Assembly: GCA_910578555.1 (NCBI GenBank) | Contig: CAJTPS010000019.1 | Coordinates: forward strand, 51,359-72,920 | Source of the DNA: an uncultured Lachnospiraceae bacterium | Lineage (GTDB): Bacteria > Bacillota > Clostridia > Lachnospirales > Lachnospiraceae | DNA: 21,562 nucleotides | Direction: 5' to 3' | In this document: positions 1 to 6,740 of the stretch, one piece after another | Layout: every line of letters begins with the position of its first letter | How positions within the stretch are numbered: position 1 is the first letter of the stretch | Translations under genes and position numbers: made by a program | The notes under the pieces: generated by a model | What the model saw: only the letters and a program-made list of their open reading frames with translations | Told to the model about the DNA's origin: nothing | The model's database searches: none

Positions 1-4
1 TTTG

Positions 5-26
5 CGACGTTTGCTTCGCAAAGTCG
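5..26 (+). repeat. GCTTCGC-core hairpin, copy 1
   Basis: A stem of CGAC (5-8) with GTCG (23-26), a single bulged G at 9, then TTTGC/GCAAA closing a TTC loop. It lies in the spacer before rplN. The same sequence recurs at 95-116 and, with one base changed in the bulge, at 1707-1728. The pairing is read directly from the sequence; the function is unknown. Confidence 0.75.
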
Positions 27-33
27 GAAAAAT

Positions 34-92
34 GGCAAAGAGTTTCTCTAAGGCGTCTGAAATACGCCGCCTAAGAAAAACTAAGTTTCGTC
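34..92 (+). repeat. Nested palindromic spacer element, copy A
   Basis: The inner arms 41-55 and 68-82 pair at 13 of 15 positions, with mismatches C46.A77 and A50.A73. An AAG bulge (83-85) separates them from a weaker outer stem (34-40 with 86-92), which has six of seven pairs if G.U is allowed. Copies B, C and D share this design. It sits between the upstream ribosomal gene (outside the window) and rplN, inside what should be one transcript. Confidence 0.7.
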
Positions 93-94
93 TG

Positions 95-116
95 CGACGT
101 TTGCTTCGCAAAGTCG
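95..116 (+). repeat. GCTTCGC-core hairpin, copy 2
   Basis: Identical to 5-26 over the whole stem-loop and placed two bases after nested element A. It ends about 25 nt before the rplN ribosome binding site. Nested element followed by hairpin is the arrangement seen again at 1616-1728 and 2174-2255. Confidence 0.75.
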
Positions 117-155
117 GTGACAATATGTTAAATATGGAAAGAAGGAGAAATCAGC

Positions 156-524
156 ATGATTCAACAGGAAAGCAGACTTAAGGTCGCTGACAATACCGGT
201 GCAAAAGAGCTTCTGTGCATCAGAGTTGTGGGCGGTTCTACAAGAAGATATGCACGTATCGGTGATATCATTGTTGCTACGGTCAAAGACGCAACACCAG
301 GCGGCGTTGTAAAAAAAGGCGACGTTGTAAAGGCTGTAGTTGTTCGTAGTGTAAAAGGCGCTCGTCGTAAAGACGGTTCTTATATCAGATTTGACGAGAA
401 TGCTGCTGTTATCATCAAGGAGGATAAGACTCCGAGAGGAACCCGTATTTTTGGACCAGTAGCGAGAGAGCTTCGTGATAAACAGTTTATGAAAATTGTT
501 TCACTGGCTCCGGAAGTATTATAG
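156..524 (+). CDS. rplN: 50S ribosomal protein L14
   Basis: L14 is a primary large-subunit protein at the subunit interface; it contacts 23S rRNA helix 95 and 16S rRNA helix 14 and is the binding site of the silencing factor RsfS. The 122-residue length is the family norm. The N-terminal MIQQESRLKVADNTGAKEL and the following IRVVGGSTRRYARIGD stretch are characteristic, and the protein ends REL-x4-MKIVSLAPEVL. The ATG at 156 is preceded by AAGGAG at 142-147, 8 nt upstream. The stop lies just before rplX, whose AGGAGGTG overlaps the end of this gene. It is the first complete gene of the window and belongs to the S10/spc operon; the preceding spacer is filled with palindromic repeats. Confidence 0.98.
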   Translation: MIQQESRLKVADNTGAKELLCIRVVGGSTRRYARIGDIIVATVKDATPGGVVKKGDVVKAVVVRSVKGARRKDGSYIRFDENAAVIIKEDKTPRGTRIFGPVARELRDKQFMKIVSLAPEVL

Positions 525-535
525 GAGGTGCCGGT

Positions 536-847
536 ATGTCAACATTTAAGATTAAGAAGGGTGATACCGTTAAGGTAATCGCCGGTAAAGATAAGGACAA
601 GGAAGGCAAAGTGATATCCGTAGACAGAAAGAACAACAAGGTTCTGGTTGAGGGTGTCAACATGATCACAAAGCACGAGAAGCCTTCGGCAGCCAATCAG
701 AACGGCGGTATTGTCCAGAAGGAAGCACCGATCGACGCTTCCAACGTAATGTATGTGCACAAGGGAAAAGCAACGAGGATCGGTTTTAAGTTCGAGAAGG
801 ATAAGAAAGTCCGCTTTGCGAAATCCACAGGCGACATCATTGACTAA
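536..847 (+). CDS. rplX: 50S ribosomal protein L24
   Basis: L24 starts large-subunit assembly by binding the 5' end of 23S rRNA and sits near the exit tunnel. The 103-residue product opens with a KOW motif (IKKGDTVKVIAGKDKDKEGK, residues 6-25) that forms the RNA-binding SH3-like barrel, followed by the family stretch VEGVNMITKHEKPS. AGGAGGTG (523-530) lies 5 nt before the ATG and overlaps the rplN stop, so translation is probably coupled to rplN. The gene order rplN-rplX-rplE is the standard bacterial spc operon. Confidence 0.97.
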   Translation: MSTFKIKKGDTVKVIAGKDKDKEGKVISVDRKNNKVLVEGVNMITKHEKPSAANQNGGIVQKEAPIDASNVMYVHKGKATRIGFKFEKDKKVRFAKSTGDIID

Positions 848-871
848 TTCTAAGAAAGGAGGTCTAAAACG

Positions 872-1414
872 TTGAGTAGTAGACTGAAAGAGATGTATAA
901 AAACGAGATCGTAGATGCTATGGTCAAAAAGTTTGGATATAAAAATGTTATGGAAGTTCCGAAACTTGACAAGATCGTAATTAACATGGGCGTTGGTGAA
1001 GCGAAGGAAAACGCTAAGATCCTGGAAGCGGCTGTGAGCGATATGGAAACAATTACCGGACAGAAGGCAGTCATAACCAAGGCAAAGAACTCTGTTGCCA
1101 ATTTCAAGATCAGAGAAGGTCAGGCAATCGGCTGCAAGACGACGCTTCGCGGCGATAAGATGTATGAGTTCCTGGATCGTCTTGTAAACCTTGCGCTGCC
1201 TCGTGTACGTGACTTTAGAGGCGTTAGCGCCAATTCCTTTGACGGCAGAGGCAATTATGCACTGGGTATCAAGGAGCAGATCATCTTCCCGGAGATTGAG
1301 TATGACAAGGTAGATAAAGTAAGAGGTATGGATGTTATCATTGTCACAACTGCAAGAACAGATGAGGAAGCTCGTGAGTTGTTGAGATTATTTAACATGC
1401 CATTCGCTAAATAG
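872..1414 (+). CDS. rplE: 50S ribosomal protein L5
   Basis: L5 belongs to the 5S RNP in the central protuberance and contacts 5S rRNA and the P-site tRNA. At 180 residues it has the usual length. Family landmarks are KIVINMGVGEA (residues 31-41), the GCKTTLRG stretch, and NYALGIKEQIIFPEIEYD near residue 130. The start is TTG at 872, chosen because AAAGGAGGT (855-863) lies 8 nt upstream and because the product then begins MSSRLKEMYKNEI as in relatives. The TTG start may lower its yield. It is followed by rpsZ after 14 nt. Confidence 0.97.
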   Translation: MSSRLKEMYKNEIVDAMVKKFGYKNVMEVPKLDKIVINMGVGEAKENAKILEAAVSDMETITGQKAVITKAKNSVANFKIREGQAIGCKTTLRGDKMYEFLDRLVNLALPRVRDFRGVSANSFDGRGNYALGIKEQIIFPEIEYDKVDKVRGMDVIIVTTARTDEEARELLRLFNMPFAK

Positions 1415-1428
1415 AAGGAGGTAAATTC

Positions 1429-1614
1429 ATGGCTAAGACAGCAATGAAGATCAAACAGCAGCGTAAACCGAAATTCTCCGTAAGAGAATATAACCGTTGC
1501 AAAATCTGTGGTCGTCCACATGCTTATTTGAGAAAATACGGAATTTGCAGAATTTGCTTCCGTGAATTAGCATATAAAGGTCAGATTCCCGGCGTGAAGA
1601 AAGCAAGCTGGTAG
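1429..1614 (+). CDS. rpsZ: 30S ribosomal protein S14, zinc-binding type Z
   Basis: This is the short S14 form (61 residues) of the small-subunit head. Four cysteines form the zinc ribbon: C24 and C27 (CKIC) and C40 and C43 (CRIC). The C-terminal GQIPGVKKASW is the family signature. AGGAGG directly after the rplE stop serves the ATG. Many bacteria carry a zinc-free S14 paralogue for zinc starvation elsewhere; none is in this window. The following 154-nt spacer to rpsH holds three consecutive hairpins. Confidence 0.98.
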   Translation: MAKTAMKIKQQRKPKFSVREYNRCKICGRPHAYLRKYGICRICFRELAYKGQIPGVKKASW

Positions 1615-1615
1615 T

Positions 1616-1675
1616 GAACAAAAAGTATTTCTAAATCAGCATAATACGCTGATTAAGAAACACTATATTTTGTTC
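1616..1675 (+). repeat. Nested palindromic spacer element, copy B
   Basis: Outer stem GAACAAAA (1616-1623) pairs perfectly with TTTTGTTC (1668-1675). An ATA bulge (1665-1667) is on the 3' side. Inner arms 1624-1639 and 1649-1664 pair at 14 of 16 positions, with mismatches A1627.C1661 and A1633.A1655. The stem begins two bases after the rpsZ stop codon. The sequence differs from copies A and C in both the outer stem and the apical stem, yet the pairing is kept. Confidence 0.75.
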
Positions 1676-1676
1676 T

Positions 1677-1699
1677 GAAGAATGACTACGTCATTCTTC
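1677..1699 (+). repeat. Perfect 10-bp hairpin in the rpsZ-rpsH spacer
   Basis: GAAGAATGAC (1677-1686) and GTCATTCTTC (1690-1699) are perfectly complementary around a TAC loop. No T run follows directly, so it is not a classical terminator. It stands between nested element B and the GCTTCGC hairpin. Confidence 0.75.
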
Positions 1700-1706
1700 T
1701 CCACTG

Positions 1707-1728
1707 CGACATTTGCTTCGCAAAGTCG
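1707..1728 (+). repeat. GCTTCGC-core hairpin, copy 3
   Basis: CGAC/GTCG plus TTTGC/GCAAA around TTC. It matches 5-26 and 95-116 except that the bulged base is A (1711) rather than G. It lies about 25 nt before the rpsH ribosome binding site, the same distance as copy 2 from rplN. Confidence 0.75.
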
Positions 1729-1768
1729 GAAAGAGATGGATTAGCAGATAATAGAAGGAGGAAAAATC

Positions 1769-2170
1769 ATGACAATGAGCGATCCCATTGCAGATATGCT
1801 TACAAGAATCCGTAACGCAAATACTGCAAAACATGATACAGTAGATGTACCCTCATCTAAGATGAAATTAGCAATCGCGCAGATTCTTCTGGATGAAGGA
1901 TATATTAGAAAGTTCGATGTGATTGACAGCGGCAGTTTTAAGACCATTCATATCACGTTGAAATACGGCGAGGATAAGAATGACAAGATCATTTCCGGTA
2001 TCAAGAGAATTTCCAAACCGGGTCTTCGTGTATATGCAGGCAAGGAAGATCTTCCGAAGGTTCTCGGCGGTCTTGGCGTTGCGATCATTTCCACCAATCA
2101 GGGTGTTGTAACAGACAAGAAGGCAAGAGAGTTGCAGGTAGGCGGCGAAGTATTAGCTTTTGTGTGGTAA
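1769..2170 (+). CDS. rpsH: 30S ribosomal protein S8
   Basis: S8 binds 16S rRNA helix 21 in the platform and in E. coli also represses the spc operon at the rplE mRNA. The 133-residue product begins MTMSDPIADMLTRIRNAN, which is the family N-terminus, and ends with the RNA-binding C-terminal segment STNQGVVTDKKAR...GGEVLAFVW. AGAAGGAGG precedes the first ATG (1769); the second in-frame ATG at 1775 is less likely because it lacks the usual N-terminal MT. Repeat-filled spacers lie on both sides: 154 nt upstream and 195 nt downstream. Confidence 0.97.
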   Translation: MTMSDPIADMLTRIRNANTAKHDTVDVPSSKMKLAIAQILLDEGYIRKFDVIDSGSFKTIHITLKYGEDKNDKIISGIKRISKPGLRVYAGKEDLPKVLGGLGVAIISTNQGVVTDKKARELQVGGEVLAFVW

Positions 2171-2173
2171 CAA

Positions 2174-2232
2174 GACGAAAAGAATTTCTAAGGCGTCTGG
2201 AAAACGCCGCCTAAGAAAATCTATGTTTCGTC
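2174..2232 (+). repeat. Nested palindromic spacer element, copy C
   Basis: Outer stem GACGAAA (2174-2180) with TTTCGTC (2226-2232). An ATG bulge (2223-2225) is on the 3' side. Inner arms 2181-2195 and 2208-2222 pair at 13 of 15 positions, the mismatches being A2184.A2219 and A2190.A2213. The centre is close to copy A (GGCGTCTG...ACGCCGCC). The element starts three bases after the rpsH stop. Confidence 0.78.
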
Positions 2233-2234
2233 TG

Positions 2235-2255
2235 CGAGTCTGCTTTGCAGCCTCG
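2235..2255 (+). repeat. Hairpin following nested element C
   Basis: CGAG/CTCG and CTGC/GCAG enclose a TTT loop, with unpaired T2239 and C2251 opposite each other. The position matches that of the GCTTCGC hairpins after elements A and B, but the bases are different, which again suggests selection on shape or independent drift of a repeat. Confidence 0.65.
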
Positions 2256-2266
2256 AAAGCCAACGA

Positions 2267-2315
2267 GAAAATCAGAAGCCGCGAAGCGGCGTATCTGCGA
2301 AGCAGATGGATTTTC
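2267..2315 (+). repeat. Three-way-junction-like pair of GCGAAGC hairpins
   Basis: Two GAA-loop hairpins stand side by side: GCCGC/GCGGC (2278-2290) and ATCTGC/GCAGAT (2293-2307). They are enclosed by GAAAATC (2267-2273) pairing with GATTTTC (2309-2315). The spacer ends about 35 nt before the rplF ribosome binding site. All stems are visible directly; whether they fold together in RNA is inferred. Confidence 0.65.
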
Positions 2316-2365
2316 GAGTCTGGTGTAAATTATTGATATAGAAAATAAAAACAGGAGGTACGGGC

Positions 2366-2908
2366 ATGTCACGTATAGGAAGAATGCCAATCGCTATTCC
2401 TGCGGGAGTAACCGTAGAGGTAGCAGAAAATAATAAAGTGACTGTAAAAGGTCCTAAGGGAACACTGGAAAGAGTGCTTCCGGCAGAAATGGAAATTAAA
2501 GTGGAGGGCGAGCAGATCCTCGTATCCAGACCGAATGACTTGAAGAAGATGAAGTCTTTCCATGGTCTGACAAGAACACTGATCAACAATATGGTAGTCG
2601 GTGTAACAGAAGGTTATGAGAAGAAACTTGAAGTAAACGGTGTAGGTTACAGAGCATCCAAATCTGGCAAGACTCTGACACTCAACCTGGGCTACTCTCA
2701 TCCGGTGGAGATGACGGACCCGGAGGGGATCGAGACCGTTATGGAAGGTCAGAACGTAATCATCGTCAAAGGTATTGATAAAGAAAAAGTTGGTCAATTT
2801 GCGGCTGAGATCAGAGACAAGAGAAGACCGGAGCCTTATAAGGGCAAAGGTATTAAGTATGCTGATGAGACAATTAGACGTAAAGTTGGTAAGACTGGTA
2901 AGAAATAA
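2366..2908 (+). CDS. rplF: 50S ribosomal protein L6
   Basis: L6 has two homologous RNA-binding domains and lies near the sarcin-ricin loop and the L7/L12 stalk base. At 180 residues the product has family length. It begins MSRIGRMPIAIPAGV and contains VGVTEGYEKKLEVNGVGYRA at the domain junction. The C-terminal EPYKGKGIKYADE-x2-RRKVGKTGKK is diagnostic. ACAGGAGGT lies 7-8 nt before the ATG. Upstream is the longest repeat-filled spacer of the operon; downstream rplR follows with only a short gap. Confidence 0.98.
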   Translation: MSRIGRMPIAIPAGVTVEVAENNKVTVKGPKGTLERVLPAEMEIKVEGEQILVSRPNDLKKMKSFHGLTRTLINNMVVGVTEGYEKKLEVNGVGYRASKSGKTLTLNLGYSHPVEMTDPEGIETVMEGQNVIIVKGIDKEKVGQFAAEIRDKRRPEPYKGKGIKYADETIRRKVGKTGKK

Positions 2909-2928
2909 CAGATAAGGAGAGTATGAAG

Positions 2929-3297
2929 ATGGTTAGTAAGGAATCAAGACAAAAAGTTCGTGTAAAAAAACACAACAGACTGCGTAACCGTTTCAGCGGC
3001 ACTGCTGAGAGACCGCGTCTTTCTGTGTTCAGAAGTAATAATCATATGTATGCTCAAATTATTGACGATACAGTTGGAAATACTTTAGTTTCGGCGTCTA
3101 CTCTCGAAAAGTCTGTAAAGGCTGAACTGGAGAAAACCAATAACGTTGATGCAGCAGCATATTTAGGAACAGTAATCGCTAAGAGAGCAATTGAAAAAGG
3201 TATTAAAACTGTTGTCTTTGACAGGGGCGGCTTTATATATCAGGGTAAGATTGCAGCATTAGCTGAGGCAGCCAGAGAAGCTGGCTTGGAATTCTAG
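2929..3297 (+). CDS. rplR: 50S ribosomal protein L18
   Basis: L18 binds 5S rRNA and brings it into the central protuberance with L5. The product, 122 residues from ATG 2929, reads MVSKESRQKVRVKKHNRLRN and ends AALAEAAREAGLEF; the FDRGGFIYQGKI stretch is characteristic. An in-frame ATG at 2923 would add MK. I prefer 2929 because AAGGAG (2914-2919) lies 9 nt upstream of it but only 3 nt from 2923. It sits tightly between rplF and rpsE. Confidence 0.95.
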   Translation: MVSKESRQKVRVKKHNRLRNRFSGTAERPRLSVFRSNNHMYAQIIDDTVGNTLVSASTLEKSVKAELEKTNNVDAAAYLGTVIAKRAIEKGIKTVVFDRGGFIYQGKIAALAEAAREAGLEF

Positions 3298-3316
3298 GAA
3301 GGGAGAAGGAAATCAC

Positions 3317-3826
3317 ATGAGACGTACAATCATTGATGTAAGTCAGTTAGAGTTGACTGAAAAAGTAGTAACGATCAAACGTGTTACTAAGGTTGTTAAA
3401 GGTGGTCGTAACATGCGCTTCACGGCTCTTGTAGTAGTCGGTGACAGCAATGGTCATGTCGGCGCGGGCTTGGGTAAAGCAACCGAAATCCCTGAAGCGA
3501 TTCGTAAAGGTAAGGAAGATGCAATCAAGAATCTGGTTTCTGTTGCACTTGATGATAACAGCAGTATTACACACGATTTTATCGGTAAGTTCGGTTCAGC
3601 CTCCGTACTCCTTAAGAGAGCTCCGGAAGGTACCGGTATCATCGCAGGCGGTCCTGCCCGTGTCGTATGTGAGCTTGCGGGAATCAAGAATATCCGTACG
3701 AAATCTTTAGGCTCCAACAACAAGCAGAACGTTGTACTTGCTACAATCGCGGGACTGCGCCAGTTAAAGACTCCTGAAGAAGTAGCTAAGAACCGCGGTA
3801 AATCCGTAGAAGAGATTCGCGCTTAA
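3317..3826 (+). CDS. rpsE: 30S ribosomal protein S5
   Basis: S5 helps decoding fidelity and lines the mRNA entry channel with S3 and S4. The 169-residue product has the N-terminal double-stranded-RNA-binding-like domain (VKGGRNMRFTALVVVGD, about residues 28-44, then GHVGAGLGKA) and the C-terminal domain with GTGIIAGGPARVVCELAGI. A purine-rich GGGAGAAGG stretch precedes the ATG at 3317. The spectinomycin-related loop region around VVKGG looks normal. Confidence 0.98.
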   Translation: MRRTIIDVSQLELTEKVVTIKRVTKVVKGGRNMRFTALVVVGDSNGHVGAGLGKATEIPEAIRKGKEDAIKNLVSVALDDNSSITHDFIGKFGSASVLLKRAPEGTGIIAGGPARVVCELAGIKNIRTKSLGSNNKQNVVLATIAGLRQLKTPEEVAKNRGKSVEEIRA

Positions 3827-3873
3827 GTTACCGGAAGTTAGTAAACGGTCAGAATATTTAGGAGGAAAAAGAG

Positions 3874-4074
3874 ATGGCAGCAAAGAAAGAAGCAGCTAAA
3901 ACATTAAAGATTACTTTAATCAGATCTACCATTGGCCAGGTTCCCAAGAACAGAGCCACGGTTGAGGCAATGGGGCTCAGAAAACTTCATCAGACAGTAG
4001 AACTGCCTGACAATGCATCAACCAGAGGGCAGATTCAGAAAGTAAGACACATGGTGAAAGTAGAAGAAGCATAA
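3874..4074 (+). CDS. rpmD: 50S ribosomal protein L30
   Basis: A small large-subunit protein. The 66-residue product has the core KITLIRSTIG followed by PKNRATVEAMGLRKLHQTVE, which is the L30 signature. A short lysine/alanine-rich extension (MAAKKEAAKT) precedes the core. GGAGG (3861-3865) is 8 nt before the ATG. The stop codon overlaps the Shine-Dalgarno sequence of rplO, as expected of a tightly packed spc operon. Confidence 0.97.
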   Translation: MAAKKEAAKTLKITLIRSTIGQVPKNRATVEAMGLRKLHQTVELPDNASTRGQIQKVRHMVKVEEA

Positions 4075-4087
4075 AGGAGGTGTCAGA

Positions 4088-4528
4088 ATGGAATTATCAA
4101 ATTTAAGACCCGCAGCAGGGTCAGTGCACAGTGATAATTTTAGAAGAGGTCGTGGACACGGTTCAGGCAACGGTAAGACAGCCGGTAAGGGACATAAAGG
4201 TCAGAAGGCTCGTTCCGGAGCGCCCAGAGCCGGGTTTGAAGGCGGTCAGATGCCGTTATACAGACGTATTCCGAAGAGAGGTTTTACCTGCAGGAATTCT
4301 AAGGATATCGTGGCGATCAACTTAAGCGCGCTGGAAGTGTTCGATAATGGTACAACGGTTGACGTGGATGTACTGCTTGAGAAAGGGATCATCAAGAATC
4401 CTCGCGATGGCGTTAAGATTCTTGGAAACGGAGAACTTACTAAGAAACTCGATGTCAAAGTGAATGCATTCAGCGCATCCGCGAAAGAGAAGATCGAGGC
4501 ACTTGGTGGAACAGCAGAGGTGATTTAA
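4088..4528 (+). CDS. rplO: 50S ribosomal protein L15
   Basis: L15 is a late assembly protein with a long basic extension reaching into 23S rRNA. The 146-residue product begins MELSNLRPAAGSVHS and has the glycine-rich basic arm GRGHGSGNGKTAGKGHKGQK (about residues 21-40), followed by the compact C-terminal domain. AAGGAGGT lies just upstream. Its TAA stop shares one base with the secY ATG (TAATG at 4526-4530), so secY translation is probably coupled to L15, as in other Firmicutes. Confidence 0.98.
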   Translation: MELSNLRPAAGSVHSDNFRRGRGHGSGNGKTAGKGHKGQKARSGAPRAGFEGGQMPLYRRIPKRGFTCRNSKDIVAINLSALEVFDNGTTVDVDVLLEKGIIKNPRDGVKILGNGELTKKLDVKVNAFSASAKEKIEALGGTAEVI

Positions 4529-5841
4529 TGCTTACAACCTTAAAGAATGCGTTTAAAATCAAAGATATCAGAAAGAAACTTTTCTTTACATTTATGATGC
4601 TGGTTGTGATCCGTCTCGGATCACAGCTTCCCGTTCCGGGTATCAACAGAAACTTTTTCGCGGACTGGTTTTCACAGCAGACCGGCGACGCGTTCAATTT
4701 CTTGGATGCATTTACGGGAGGTTCGTTCCTGAACATGTCTGTTCTGGCGCTTAACATTACGCCGTACATTACATCGTCTATCATTATGCAGCTGATGACG
4801 ATAGCGATTCCGAAACTGGAAGAGATGCAGCGTGACGGCGCCGACGGCAGGAAGAAGATTGCTTCCATTACAAGATATGTAACAGTAGCGCTTGCACTGA
4901 TTGAGTCGAGTGCTATGGCGATCGGTTTCGGGCGTCAGGGACTGCTGCAGACATATAATGCCATGAACGTCATTACGGTTATTGTGGCGTTGACGGCGGG
5001 CAGTGCATTCCTGATGTGGATCGGTGAGCGTATTACGGAGAACGGCGTCGGCAATGGTATCTCGATCGTGCTGACGATCAATATTCTGTCACGTATGCCG
5101 CAGGATATCACACAGCTGTTTAAGCAGTTCGTGATCGGTAAATCCATTGCAAAGGGCGTTGTGGCTGCAATCATTATTATTGCAATCATCGTATTGATGG
5201 TAGTTCTGGTTATTGTCTTAAACGACGGCGTGCGCAAGATTCCCGTGCAGTATGCAAAGAAGGTGCAGGGTAGAAAGATGGCCGGCGGTCAGACGACGAG
5301 CCTTCCGCTTAAAGTGAATACGGCAGGTGTTATTCCGGTTATTTTCGCTTCTTCCCTGATGCAGATGCCGGTGATTATATGTTCTGTCTTCAATATCAGC
5401 GGTACAGGTGTGTGGGCTGAGATTCTGAAGGGGGTTAACTCCAACTACTGGTGCAACCCGAAGCAGCCGGTGTATTCCATCGGACTTCTGGTGTATATTG
5501 CGCTTGTTATATTTTTTGCGTATTTCTACACGTCCATCACCTTCAATCCTTTGGAGATTGCAGAGAACATGAAAAAACAGGGCGGATTTGTTCCGGGTAT
5601 CAGACCGGGCAAGCCTACCAGTGATTATCTGAACAAGGTGCTTACCTATATTATATTCATCGGTGCCGTAGGTCTGACGATCGTATGTACTGTGCCGTAT
5701 TTCTTTAACGGCGTATTCGGGGCAAGCGTATCCTTCAGCGGAACAAGCCTGATCATTATCGTGAGTGTTGTTCTGGAGACGATGAAGCAGATCGAATCTC
5801 AGATGCTGGTTCGTAACTATAAAGGATTTTTAAATGATTGA
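4528..5841 (+). CDS. secY: Preprotein translocase subunit SecY
   Basis: SecY is the channel of the Sec translocon with SecE and SecG. The 437-residue product has the expected ten hydrophobic segments. It begins with the cytoplasmic KDIRKKLFFTFMMLVVIRLG, followed by QLPVPGIN; the plug region has FLDAFTGGSFLNMSVLAL, then NITPYITSSIIMQLM. Later landmarks are the conserved NPLEIAENMKKQGGFVPGIR loop before TM9 and the C-terminal QIESQMLVRNYKGFL. It overlaps rplO by one base. The 183-nt gap to adk carries hairpins. Confidence 0.98.
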   Translation: MLTTLKNAFKIKDIRKKLFFTFMMLVVIRLGSQLPVPGINRNFFADWFSQQTGDAFNFLDAFTGGSFLNMSVLALNITPYITSSIIMQLMTIAIPKLEEMQRDGADGRKKIASITRYVTVALALIESSAMAIGFGRQGLLQTYNAMNVITVIVALTAGSAFLMWIGERITENGVGNGISIVLTINILSRMPQDITQLFKQFVIGKSIAKGVVAAIIIIAIIVLMVVLVIVLNDGVRKIPVQYAKKVQGRKMAGGQTTSLPLKVNTAGVIPVIFASSLMQMPVIICSVFNISGTGVWAEILKGVNSNYWCNPKQPVYSIGLLVYIALVIFFAYFYTSITFNPLEIAENMKKQGGFVPGIRPGKPTSDYLNKVLTYIIFIGAVGLTIVCTVPYFFNGVFGASVSFSGTSLIIIVSVVLETMKQIESQMLVRNYKGFLND

Positions 5842-5858
5842 TCTATATGAAAACGGGA

Positions 5859-5886
5859 GGGACGAGCAGGGCAACCGAGACGTCCC
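5859..5886 (+). other. Weak hairpin after secY
   Basis: GGGACG (5859-5864) is complementary to CGTCCC (5881-5886) across a 16-nt loop. No T run follows. It could be an attenuator or chance pairing. Confidence 0.3.
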
Positions 5887-5946
5887 CCTTACCTTTGAGT
5901 GAAAAGTGTGAGAAGCAGAGCGGAATCGTGGAGGTTTGATGGCAGA

Positions 5947-5984
5947 CGCAAATTTGATATTTGCGACTTTGCGTTAGCAAAGTC
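5947..5984 (+). repeat. Tandem hairpins in the secY-adk spacer, related to the rplN spacer hairpins
   Basis: CGCAAAT (5947-5953) pairs with ATTTGCG (5959-5965). GACTTTGC (5965-5972) pairs with GCAAAGTC (5977-5984) around GTTA. The second stem shares GCGAC-x-TTGC...GCAAAGTC with the hairpins at 5-26, 95-116 and 1707-1728, so it looks like a diverged member of the same repeat family. Confidence 0.65.
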
Positions 5985-6024
5985 ATGCCGCTTGTCGCGT
6001 AAACGCTCCGGAATGGAGATTAAT

Positions 6025-6666
6025 ATGAAAATAATTATGTTGGGTGCGCCCGGAGCCGGTAAGGGAACACAGGCGAAAATGATTGCGGAGAAATACAGCA
6101 TCCCGCATGTTTCCACCGGTGATATTTTCAGGGCAAACATTAAGAACGGCACACAGCTTGGCATGGAAGCAAAACAGTATATGGATCAGGGCCTGCTTGT
6201 TCCGGATGAACTGACAGTAAAGATTCTGTTAGACAGAGTGGCAAATGAAGACTGTAAGAACGGATATGTGTTAGACGGCTTTCCAAGAACGATCCCGCAG
6301 GCTGAGGTACTTGATAAAGCGCTTTCGGAGCTCGGCGATCAGATCGACTATGCTATTAACGTGGATGTTCCGGATGAAAATATTGTAAAGAGAATGGGTG
6401 GCAGACGCGCGTGCCTTTCCTGCGGTGCCACATACCATATTGAGCACGTACCGCCGAAGAGCGAGGGAATCTGCGATTCATGTGGACAGGAGCTGGTGCT
6501 GCGTGACGACGATAAACCGGAGACCGTGCAGAACCGGTTGAATGTATATCATGAACAGACACAGCCGCTGATCGAGTTCTACAGTGCCAAAGGCGTTTTA
6601 AAGACAGTGGACGGCACGATGGATATGAAGGAAGTGTTTGAGGCGATCGTGACGATCCTCTCATAA
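6025..6666 (+). CDS. adk: Adenylate kinase, zinc-LID type
   Basis: Catalyses ATP + AMP to 2 ADP in the cytosol. The P-loop is GAPGAGKGTQ (residues 7-16), the AMP-binding region includes TGDIFRANI (31-39), and DGFPRT (84-89) is the family signature. The LID carries C130, C133, C150 and C153, the four-cysteine zinc site of many Gram-positive enzymes. The length is 213 residues. The reading frame is open upstream to 5899, but ATG 6025 gives the canonical MKIIMLGAPG start, with GGAG (6015-6018) 6 nt before it. The secY-adk-map order is typical. Confidence 0.97.
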   Translation: MKIIMLGAPGAGKGTQAKMIAEKYSIPHVSTGDIFRANIKNGTQLGMEAKQYMDQGLLVPDELTVKILLDRVANEDCKNGYVLDGFPRTIPQAEVLDKALSELGDQIDYAINVDVPDENIVKRMGGRRACLSCGATYHIEHVPPKSEGICDSCGQELVLRDDDKPETVQNRLNVYHEQTQPLIEFYSAKGVLKTVDGTMDMKEVFEAIVTILS

Positions 6667-6740
6667 GCTGCTGCAATTCATATAATAATATGTAGATTTA
6701 TGCAGCGGTCGATGTGAATGGTAACGGGAGAAGCAGCGGG

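Noticed and set aside
1..2330. CRISPR array
   Set aside because: The repeated hairpins are not evenly spaced, differ in sequence, and are separated by genes; no cas genes are present.
4470..5237. Long minus-strand open frames across secY and other ribosomal genes
   Set aside because: They are antisense shadows of well-conserved plus-strand genes with no ribosome binding sites or domains.
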